A stretch of 64,000 nt of DNA from an uncultured Saprospiraceae bacterium (GTDB lineage Bacteria > Bacteroidota > Bacteroidia > Chitinophagales > Saprospiraceae), in assembly GCA_937926205.1 (NCBI GenBank), contig CALEYL010000017.1, positions 94,876 to 158,875 of the forward strand, in the 5' to 3' direction. Under the pieces are notes generated by a model. It saw only the letters and a list, made by a program, of their open reading frames with translations. It was not told where the DNA came from and searched no databases. Shown here one piece after another: positions 1 to 6,498 of this stretch (positions are counted from its first letter, which is position 1; each line of letters begins with the position of its first letter). Position numbers and translations under genes: made by a program.

Positions 1-1
1 C

Positions 2-1213
2 ATTCTGAAGCTGCGGGACGAAGGAAAACTCTCCCTCCAGGACCCTGTGCTGAAATACCTGCCCCAACTGGCGCCGCTCGACGCCCTGACAAGCGATGCC
101 CCGCCGCCAACCCTCCACAACCTGATGACCATGACAGCCGGATTTCCGGAAGACAACCCCTGGGGCGACCGGCAACTGGAAGACAGCGACGAAGAATTTC
201 TGGATTTTCTCCGCGGCGGCGTTTCTTTTTCAACCGTCCCATCCTCCGGTTATGAATACAGCAATATGGGGTATGCCATGTTAGGACGCATCATTACGCA
301 GGTTTCCGGTATGCCCTATCAAAAATACATTACTGAAAACATCTTCAGACCCCTGGGTATGTCGCACACCCATTGGGAATACGAAGGACTTCCTGCAGAT
401 CGGTTGGCGCTGGGCTACCGATGGGAAGATGAACAATGGAAACTGGAACCCATGCTCCACGACGGTGCTTATGGTGCAATGGGTGGACTGATCACTTCGA
501 TTGACGATTTTAGCAAATACCTTGCCTTTCATTTGTCGGCCTGGCCGCCCCAAAACGGCCCCGAAACCGGGCCTGTGAAACGCAGTACGGTTCGGGAAAT
601 GCACCAGTTTTTTGCCCCGCGCCTGTTACCGGACGCAAAAGATGCAGCAGGCAAGCCCTGTCCGGTTATGGTGGGTTATGGCTATGGCCTGGGCATCCGG
701 AAGGATTGCAGCGGCATTGTTCGCGTCAGCCACAGCGGCGGGTTGCCTGGCTTTGGCAGCAACCACAGTTTCCTGCCTGATTACGGGATAGGTATCATGT
801 CATTTGCCAACCTGACTTACGCTCCAGCCAGCGCCGCCAATGCGGAAGCCCTGCAGATCCTGGTACAAAAAGCCGGGTTGAAGCCGCGCCAACTTCCCGT
901 TTCCGGAATCCTTGCCAGGCGTAAAGATCAGGTGGTTCAATTGCTCCAAAACTGGAACGACAAGCCTAATGACGATTTTTTAGCTGAAAATTTTTACCTG
1001 GATTTCTCCCGGGAATACCGGGTGAAAGCATATGCCCAATTGCTGGCGGAATCAGGAAAAATAGTATCTGTGGGGCCGATCGTTCCGGAGAATCAGTTGC
1101 GGGGCACCTTCCTGCTCAAATGCGAAAAGAAAGACATTTCAGTGTTTTTTACTTTGTCGCCGGAACGAAATCCGAAGGTGCAGGCGTTGGAAATGCGGAT
1201 ACAGAATCATTAG
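2..1213 (+). CDS. Serine hydrolase, class C beta-lactamase-like, 5' truncated
   Basis: Member of the beta-lactamase/penicillin-binding hydrolase superfamily, which cleaves amides or esters through an acyl-serine intermediate; the natural substrate cannot be read from sequence. The frame is open from base 2, so the start, any signal peptide and the S-x-x-K nucleophile motif lie upstream of the window. The first visible residues, ILKLRDEGKLSLQDPV, are what normally follows SxxK in this family. The Y-S-N motif is at 257-265 and an HSGG motif, standing in for the KTG triad, is at about 731-742. The last hundred or so residues form a small C-terminal extension. About 403 residues are visible. The family is sure; the specific function is unknown. 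Confidence 0.9.
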   Translation: MLKLRDEGKLSLQDPVLKYLPQLAPLDALTSDAPPPTLHNLMTMTAGFPEDNPWGDRQLEDSDEEFLDFLRGGVSFSTVPSSGYEYSNMGYAMLGRIITQVSGMPYQKYITENIFRPLGMSHTHWEYEGLPADRLALGYRWEDEQWKLEPMLHDGAYGAMGGLITSIDDFSKYLAFHLSAWPPQNGPETGPVKRSTVREMHQFFAPRLLPDAKDAAGKPCPVMVGYGYGLGIRKDCSGIVRVSHSGGLPGFGSNHSFLPDYGIGIMSFANLTYAPASAANAEALQILVQKAGLKPRQLPVSGILARRKDQVVQLLQNWNDKPNDDFLAENFYLDFSREYRVKAYAQLLAESGKIVSVGPIVPENQLRGTFLLKCEKKDISVFFTLSPERNPKVQALEMRIQNH

Positions 1214-1343
1214 GAGAGACGCATGAAGCAGTACGAATTCATTCAAATGGTGCAATTTCACAGCAACTACTGTGAGGATTTTCTAATCTCCTGTGAAATC
1301 GGAGCCGGCAGGCAGTTAATCGCAGCCTCCTGGCGTTGGGTAA

Positions 1344-2123
1344 TTACAACTTCACCTGTTCCCAAAACTCCCGAAAATACCGAACCCTGCGATCATCCTC
1401 GGGATAAAAGAGGAAAGGTCTGACATCTGCAGCCAGGTCTTCTAAATCTACTTTATCTAACAGCTTAAGAATTTCTGTTCGGAGAAGCTCAGGTGTTCCA
1501 GCGCCCATTTTGGCATCAAGGTAGGCATAATCAGGTCGATGGTTCTGCGAAAAAAGGAACACCACGTCGAAGTAATCCCGCCCTTTTGCACGCGGCCGAT
1601 TGCCTAAGGTATATAACTTTTGTGCCAGCAATAGACTTGGAGGAGTAACGACAAGGCGCGTAAACACCCCAAAGCGATTCAATACGAAAGTTTGAGGATC
1701 GAAAGGATAATTCTGGCTTTGCGTATCCAATTGAATGAGGATTTTTTCCTCCCGATGTCCGCTCAATCCCTGTTCAAAAAGTAGGCCCGGAAAACGAATA
1801 TTACACCGGAAGGCACCCCGATGTACACTGGATACTTCCACCTTATATCCCTGACTCTGAAGGCCTTTCTGAACATATTCTGCAATCATATCAAAATCAG
1901 TATCGTTTAAGCCGAAGTTATCGAAATCAAGATCTTCAGAAAAACGAGTGCTTTCATAAACCAGCCGGAGGCAGGTGCCTCCAAGAAAACTAAACTGCCT
2001 TGCAAAAGGACTTTCAAAAAGGATTTCCAAAATCACACATTGAAGGTATTCCCGCAACATCGCTTGCTTTTGAAGTGACAGGTGTGCAGGAAATTGTCTG
2101 GCAATTTGTTCCAAATCCATCAT
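1344..2123 (-). CDS. abiEii: AbiEii/AbiGii-family nucleotidyltransferase toxin
   Basis: Predicted toxin of a type IV toxin-antitoxin (abortive infection AbiE) system, a DNA polymerase-beta-fold nucleotidyltransferase. The family motif GGTCLR (about residues 48-53) is followed by RFSEDLDFD (about 60-68), supplying the G-G-T nucleotide loop and the paired metal-binding Asp residues; a later KGRDYFD motif fits the fourth conserved block. The reading frame extends ten codons further upstream, but I chose the ATG at 2123: it overlaps the stop of the upstream antitoxin gene in an ATGA arrangement, which implies translational coupling. Length about 259 residues, somewhat shorter than many AbiEii proteins but with all motifs present. 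Confidence 0.85.
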   Translation of the reverse strand: MMDLEQIARQFPAHLSLQKQAMLREYLQCVILEILFESPFARQFSFLGGTCLRLVYESTRFSEDLDFDNFGLNDTDFDMIAEYVQKGLQSQGYKVEVSSVHRGAFRCNIRFPGLLFEQGLSGHREEKILIQLDTQSQNYPFDPQTFVLNRFGVFTRLVVTPPSLLLAQKLYTLGNRPRAKGRDYFDVVFLFSQNHRPDYAYLDAKMGAGTPELLRTEILKLLDKVDLEDLAADVRPFLFYPEDDRRVRYFREFWEQVKL

Positions 2124-2734
2124 AAATCGAGAAAATTTTGCAAACTCCGCCACCTTTTTTCCAACGAGGGAGAAGCGATGAGCGTCAGGTAATTATTCAA
2201 CCTGCCAAGTTCGAGCTGTCCGGCAATTTCTTCCTGATTGAGCCGTAGGCTCTCAAAATCAGGCATTTCAACTAATTTTGGTTGAAAATAAAGAAGGTCA
2301 AGCAAAGTCTTTTCGGGGTCAGCTATGTTAAAAATCAAGTGCTGCTTTTCTACTGGTTGGTACCCAAAAAACAAGCGAGGTTGCACTGAATGGTATACAA
2401 AATGTCCGACCGGAGTATTCCATCTGGCAGGTTTGGCGGTAGTAATGGATATAATGCTAAAAACGCTTTCGGGAATGAAGTTGTAATGGCGCAGTGCAGT
2501 TTCCAAAGAGATGTAGGAAGGTTTGTGGAGGCGGTTTGCCAGAAAAAATAAATCCGATTCAGATTTAAGGGTTTCCGGGAAAGCATACCAGGTATTACGC
2601 AATTTGAGAAGGTAACCCTTAGCTTGCCAATTGACCAGGTTAACGTAGTTGAAATTTGGCCACTCCTTGGCAATGTCACCTGTGGAAAAAACCTTTTGCG
2701 AATGGAAAACGTTTCGGAATTCCTGGAAATTCAT
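2120..2734 (-). CDS. abiEi: AbiEi-family antitoxin / transcriptional regulator
   Basis: Predicted antitoxin of the AbiE pair, first gene of a two-gene operon. Residues 1-60 look like the N-terminal winged-helix domain (pattern FSTGDIAKEW...LVNWQAKGYLLKLRNTWY), which in studied AbiEi proteins binds inverted repeats in its own promoter. The rest matches the C-terminal AbiEi antitoxin domain, including DPEKTLLDLLY. The start ATG is preceded by AGAGGA, one of the few recognisable ribosome-binding sites in the window. The pair lies just downstream of the cox operon on the same strand, separated by 74 bp, so read-through from cox is possible. Whether the pair defends against phage or stabilises the locus cannot be told. 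Confidence 0.8.
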   Translation of the reverse strand: MNFQEFRNVFHSQKVFSTGDIAKEWPNFNYVNLVNWQAKGYLLKLRNTWYAFPETLKSESDLFFLANRLHKPSYISLETALRHYNFIPESVFSIISITTAKPARWNTPVGHFVYHSVQPRLFFGYQPVEKQHLIFNIADPEKTLLDLLYFQPKLVEMPDFESLRLNQEEIAGQLELGRLNNYLTLIASPSLEKRWRSLQNFLDL

Positions 2735-2788
2735 TCCTCTTTTTTTACAAAAATATAAATTTTTAGGAATGATATTAAAAAGTAGCGT

Positions 2789-2807
2789 ACAATTATCGAA
2801 TTATTGT
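2789..2807. promoter_or_regulatory. Candidate AbiEi operator (imperfect inverted repeat)
   Basis: AT-rich imperfect palindrome with outer arms ACAAT and ATTGT around a TCGA-containing centre, about 55-70 bp upstream of the AbiEi start. Studied AbiEi antitoxins autoregulate through inverted repeats in this position. It is short and degenerate, so this is only a candidate. Confidence 0.2.
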
Positions 2808-2808
2808 T

Positions 2809-3792
2809 TCATATTACTCCCTTCACATACCTCCCCGGCTCCAAATCAAATTTCACCTTACACCCGTCACAACAGAAATACACCTTTTCGCCCTGATATT
2901 CAACTACATGCCTGGGATTGTTCATATCTACCGCCACGCCGCATACCGGGTTGATGTAAAGCGCCGGTTTGGCAGTTTCATTTCCGGAATTTTGAAATCC
3001 GGCAAAAGCCATGGTAGCATGGGTACGACGCATCAAAATCATCTCGGCTAAAATGCTGACGGCAACTTCTTCAGGAGTTTTGGCGTGAATATCTATGCCC
3101 GCAGGCGATTTAACGGCAGCGATCGCCTGAGCGTCCAGCCCCTGCTGGTTCAGGTAATCCGAAACAGAAGCCTTTTTTTTGCGGCTGGCCACAAACCCGA
3201 TGTAGGCATGCGGTTTGGCTAATGCCTGTTCAAGTGCCGTTTCATCCTGCTTGCCTTGTGTGGCAATAACAAAACAGGTTGCCGGAGTCGTTTTCACCTG
3301 AGAAAGATTCATTTGCGTAACGAGTTCGTCCACCTTTTCAAAGGTATTCAAATCGGCATCGGGCGCAACGGCCGTCACCCGGTACCCGGCGGCTTTACTG
3401 ATTTTCACCACGGCTTTGGCGATGGCAGTTTGGCCTATGACCACCACATGTGGCGGCGGCAATACGGGATCAATAAACACCTCTACAGCGCCATCGCTCT
3501 GGCAGGTCATTTTGTATTCCATGACGCCTTCTTCTTTTTCAGCGGAGGGAGCATAACCGATTCTGACCAGGCGGGCTTTGCCGGTTTTCATGGCTGCTTC
3601 AGCTTCTTTTTTTACAATCGAGTCCACACAACCGCCACCAACCCAGCCCATCACTTCACCGAATTGATTGACAACAGCCTTATCGCCTGTTTTTCCGGAA
3701 CTTGGCGCTTCCCTGCGCACGACGACGACCGTCGCAAATGGTTCGTTTTTTTTGCTCAGGGCAAGGATATTTTCCAAATATTGTTCAAGCAT
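2809..3792 (-). CDS. coxF: CoxF-like XdhC/CoxI-family maturation factor with C-terminal YHS domain
   Basis: Accessory protein of the CO dehydrogenase operon. XdhC-family proteins mature molybdenum hydroxylases, and CoxF of Oligotropha (Afipia) is implicated in copper incorporation into the Mo-Cu active site. About 327 residues from the ATG at 3792; 35 further upstream codons overlap coxE out of frame and are rejected. Residues 1-85 carry the XdhC N-terminal domain with VGGGCVDS. Residues about 112-270 form the Rossmann-like XdhC C-terminal domain, starting HVVVIGQTAIA. Residues about 279-323 are an added YHS domain (NPVCGVAVD...VYFCCDGC) with Cys283, 307, 308 and 311, a fold that binds Cu or other soft metals. 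The start overlaps the coxE stop by 8 bp, so the two are translationally coupled. CoxF versus CoxI paralogy is not settled. Confidence 0.82.
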   Translation of the reverse strand: MLEQYLENILALSKKNEPFATVVVVRREAPSSGKTGDKAVVNQFGEVMGWVGGGCVDSIVKKEAEAAMKTGKARLVRIGYAPSAEKEEGVMEYKMTCQSDGAVEVFIDPVLPPPHVVVIGQTAIAKAVVKISKAAGYRVTAVAPDADLNTFEKVDELVTQMNLSQVKTTPATCFVIATQGKQDETALEQALAKPHAYIGFVASRKKKASVSDYLNQQGLDAQAIAAVKSPAGIDIHAKTPEEVAVSILAEMILMRRTHATMAFAGFQNSGNETAKPALYINPVCGVAVDMNNPRHVVEYQGEKVYFCCDGCKVKFDLEPGRYVKGVI

Positions 3793-4924
3793 CGCCAAGC
3801 ATATTTTCAAGTTCGAGCAAACTTTCCAGATTATGGGCCGATTGAAAGACATCCAACCAGGGCAGCGCAGCCTGCATGCCGCCTGCCAGGGGCTCATAAC
3901 CTTTCATTCCTTTGAGGGGGTTGAGCCAGATGACTTTTCTGGCCCGTTTTTGTATATTAAACAACACCTGTCCCAACAAGTTGGGGTCTCCCGTATCAAG
4001 GCCATCGCTCAGGATCAGGACGATGGGTGAACCGTTGAGCGTTTGTTTGCCGTGTTTCTCGTGAAAAGTTTGCAGGCACTCCCCTATTTTTGTCCCTCCC
4101 GACCAATTGTCAGCTTGACGGGATATCACCGACAAGACCAGATCCAGCCGCCCGGATTGCAGCATTTTGCTGATTTTTATCAAGGAAGTGCTGAAAATGA
4201 AAGCCTCCATCTGCCTGAAATGCTCGCGCAAAGCGCAAACAAACCGAAGCAGGTAAAAACTGTATTTATCCATTGATCCGCTGACGTCGAGCAATACAAT
4301 CAAACGCTGCTTTTTTGGCCGTTGCGCTTTTCTGAAAAGGTCAATAGGTTCTCCGCCATAACCGATGCTTCTTCTGATCGTTTTGCGGAGGCTGACAGGA
4401 CCATTTTTCCGGTTTTCTTTTTTGCGACGCCTGAGTCTGAGGGCCATTTCCTGAAACAATTTTTGAGCAATAGCATCCAGCGGATCGGCGTCAATCTCAT
4501 TTATTTTTGAAAAGTCAGTGGTTTTCAGCCGTTCGGTTTCGTTCGCGCCCGACACATTTTTACCTGCTTCTGCATCGGCTTCCGTTTTCCCTCTGCCCAG
4601 CATCACCAGAGAGGGATTGGCTTTGTTTTCAAAAGTGCCCTGTATTTTGGTCTTGTTTTTCCTTTCCCTCAGATCCGTTGGATTGGTATCCCAGAACAGC
4701 ACGAAAAGTTGGTCAAACAAACGGCGGTCTTCAGGCGAAGCACAAAAAATGGTTTTCAGGGCACTTTTAAATAAGGATCGCTGCGTCAGCATCGGACCTT
4801 TCAGCGCCTGAAGGGCATCCTGGGTTTCCTGAATGCCGACATTCAGGCCATGGCCTCTGGCAAACTGTGCGAAAGCGACAATGCTCTCTGTGATGCTTTT
4901 TGTTTCAAATGCCTGTTTTTTCAT
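3785..4924 (-). CDS. coxE: CoxE, VWA-domain CO dehydrogenase maturation protein
   Basis: CoxE-family VWA protein, partner of the MoxR-type ATPase CoxD. In Oligotropha, CoxE and CoxF are needed to introduce copper into the CO dehydrogenase cluster, while CoxD acts in sulfuration. 379 residues. The N-terminal half is helical with a charged linker (about residues 90-205); the VWA domain begins near 206. The MIDAS metal site is visible as DVSGS at 213-217, the conserved Thr in SGGT at about 278 and the Asp in LSDGLD at about 307. All three MIDAS elements are intact. Six bp separate it from coxD and it overlaps coxF. The family assignment is supported by both the domain and the operon. Confidence 0.88.
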   Translation of the reverse strand: MKKQAFETKSITESIVAFAQFARGHGLNVGIQETQDALQALKGPMLTQRSLFKSALKTIFCASPEDRRLFDQLFVLFWDTNPTDLRERKNKTKIQGTFENKANPSLVMLGRGKTEADAEAGKNVSGANETERLKTTDFSKINEIDADPLDAIAQKLFQEMALRLRRRKKENRKNGPVSLRKTIRRSIGYGGEPIDLFRKAQRPKKQRLIVLLDVSGSMDKYSFYLLRFVCALREHFRQMEAFIFSTSLIKISKMLQSGRLDLVLSVISRQADNWSGGTKIGECLQTFHEKHGKQTLNGSPIVLILSDGLDTGDPNLLGQVLFNIQKRARKVIWLNPLKGMKGYEPLAGGMQAALPWLDVFQSAHNLESLLELENMLGDA

Positions 4925-4930
4925 GGCGCT

Positions 4931-5803
4931 TCAACTGAATGCCTGTATGCCTTCTGACTTAATCTGTTGAATGTCTTCTATTGATTTCAGAATGCTGCCC
5001 AGCGTTTGGTCAAAACCCGCGCTGTTAATTTCGCGGTATCCCAGCGCCATCAGGGATTCTGCCCAGTCTATGGTTTCGGAAACGCCTGGTGTTTTAGACA
5101 ATTTCCGAAGCCGGAATTGTTGCACAAAACCAACGACCTGTTCCAGTAATTTCGGCTCTATGCCGGGTAATCGTTTTTTAACAATGGCCATTTCTTTGGC
5201 CAGGTCCGGATAATCAATCCAATGGTACAAACATCGCCGCTTCAGGGCATCACTCAGTTCGCGGGTACGATTAGACGTCAGCACGACGTAGGGTTTGAAA
5301 GTTGCTTTGAGGGTACCCATTTCCGGAATGCTGATCTGAAAAGCAGAAAGCAATTCCAGCAGGTAAGCTTCAAATTCCTCGTCGGAGCGATCCAGTTCAT
5401 CGAGAAGCAAAACCGGCGCTTTCGATTCCGCCAGGATGGACTGCAGCAAAGGCCTTTTCAATAAAAAGTCATGGTTAAAAATATGCTTCTCTTTTTCTTC
5501 GATCGAACGGTCGCTTCCCTCCTGAAGTTTGATGCTCAACAATTGTTTCTGATAGTTCCACTCGTAAACCGCGGCATTGACATCGAGGCCTTCATAGCAC
5601 TGCAGGCGGATTAATTCCGTGTCGAGCAATTGTGAAAGCACCAAAGCGGCTTCCGTTTTACCCACTCCCGGCGGGCCTTCGAGCAATAGTGGTTTTTGCA
5701 GTTTCACCAACAGAAAAAGCGCCGTGGCCAATTCTTCATCGGCCACATAATTGTGTTTTTCTAATTCCCGGATGATGCGGTCAGGATGTTCGATTGTTTG
5801 CAC
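4931..5803 (-). CDS. coxD: CoxD, MoxR-family AAA+ ATPase
   Basis: AAA+ ATPase chaperone that in Oligotropha assists post-translational maturation of the apo CO dehydrogenase. 290 residues. Walker A GPPGVGKT at 43-50, Walker B VLLLDELD at about 131-138, then the MoxR-typical stretch in which sensor 1 lies in VVLTSNRTREL and an Arg-rich KRRCLYHWIDYP follows. It is compact, with no extra domains. Only 6 bp separate it from coxG upstream and coxE downstream, indicating one transcript. MoxR-plus-VWA pairs act together on metal-enzyme cofactor insertion, which fits its place between the structural genes and coxE/coxF. Confidence 0.9.
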   Translation of the reverse strand: MQTIEHPDRIIRELEKHNYVADEELATALFLLVKLQKPLLLEGPPGVGKTEAALVLSQLLDTELIRLQCYEGLDVNAAVYEWNYQKQLLSIKLQEGSDRSIEEKEKHIFNHDFLLKRPLLQSILAESKAPVLLLDELDRSDEEFEAYLLELLSAFQISIPEMGTLKATFKPYVVLTSNRTRELSDALKRRCLYHWIDYPDLAKEMAIVKKRLPGIEPKLLEQVVGFVQQFRLRKLSKTPGVSETIDWAESLMALGYREINSAGFDQTLGSILKSIEDIQQIKSEGIQAFS

Positions 5804-5808
5804 GGTCG

Positions 5809-6333
5809 TTATTTAGAACCAAATATTCCCTTGATGACACCGCCTACAATCGAGCCGGCACTTAAATCATTGTCTACTGTCTGGCCGGCAAGCTGACCTT
5901 TGAAATTATTGACAAACTGGTCGAATACCTGTCCGGTTACATCGTTGATGAGTCGGGAGCCAAATTGCGCCAACATGCCTGTAATGCTGACTTCCATAGA
6001 GACGTTGACCTCGGTGCCGCCGTCTTTTTCAGCCAATTGGCCCTGCATGTTCATCTCCGCGCCTCCTTTGCCTTTGCTGTCTGTCCCGACACCTTTCATA
6101 GACATTTTCCTGGCTGCAGCATCCCTTTCCAGAAAAGTGATCAATCCGGCATATTTGGCTTTTACCGGGCCAAATTTCAACTCTACTTCCCCTTTGAAAT
6201 TATCCTCGTCTACTTTCTCAGTCAGTGAAGCGCCCGGTACACAGTTGACCACCTTGTCAGGATCGGTCAGGTTGTTCCAGACAGCATCTATCGGAAATTC
6301 TACGTGGAATGTTTTTGTAATAGTGGTTATCAT
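5809..6333 (-). CDS. coxG: CoxG, SRPBCC-fold membrane recruitment protein
   Basis: Carbon monoxide dehydrogenase subunit G family, a START/SRPBCC-like lipid-pocket domain. CoxG is reported to tether the CO dehydrogenase to the cytoplasmic membrane and help pass electrons toward quinone. 174 residues. The N-terminal signature F.VEFPIDAVWNNLTDPDKVVNCVPGA matches the family, as does the GGTEVNVSMEVSITGMLAQFG segment. The last ~25 residues form a short Gly-rich tail without a clear membrane segment. It is the first accessory gene, separated from coxL by 165 bp that hold a strong hairpin, then 5 bp from coxD. Confidence 0.88.
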   Translation of the reverse strand: MITTITKTFHVEFPIDAVWNNLTDPDKVVNCVPGASLTEKVDEDNFKGEVELKFGPVKAKYAGLITFLERDAAARKMSMKGVGTDSKGKGGAEMNMQGQLAEKDGGTEVNVSMEVSITGMLAQFGSRLINDVTGQVFDQFVNNFKGQLAGQTVDNDLSAGSIVGGVIKGIFGSK

Positions 6334-6405
6334 GAAGACTTCGTTTTTGAATGTAAAACAAGAACACTTATCTGATTTTCATTGTTTTAGGAATAAATAT
6401 GTGAA

Positions 6406-6451
6406 GGCCCCAAAATCGGAGTTTACGCTGGTAAACGACGAATTTGGGGCC
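6406..6451 (-). promoter_or_regulatory. Strong intercistronic stem-loop between coxL and coxG
   Basis: A 46-bp near-palindrome: outer 9-bp arms GGCCCCAAA and TTTGGGGCC, one mismatch, three further pairs, a 2x2 internal loop, then a 6-bp inner stem GTTTAC/GTAAAC around a 4-nt loop GCTG. It lies between the coxL stop and coxG start on their common transcript. No U-tract follows, so it is more likely a partial terminator, processing site or 3'-end stabiliser than a simple intrinsic terminator. Confidence 0.6.
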
Positions 6452-6498
6452 AGTGCTGCCCCATTTAGCGGATGGACGGGCAGGCGCAAAACATACTA

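Noticed and set aside
1223..1423. 66-codon plus-strand frame after the serine hydrolase
   Set aside because: Overlaps the 3' end of AbiEii, no family, low-quality composition.
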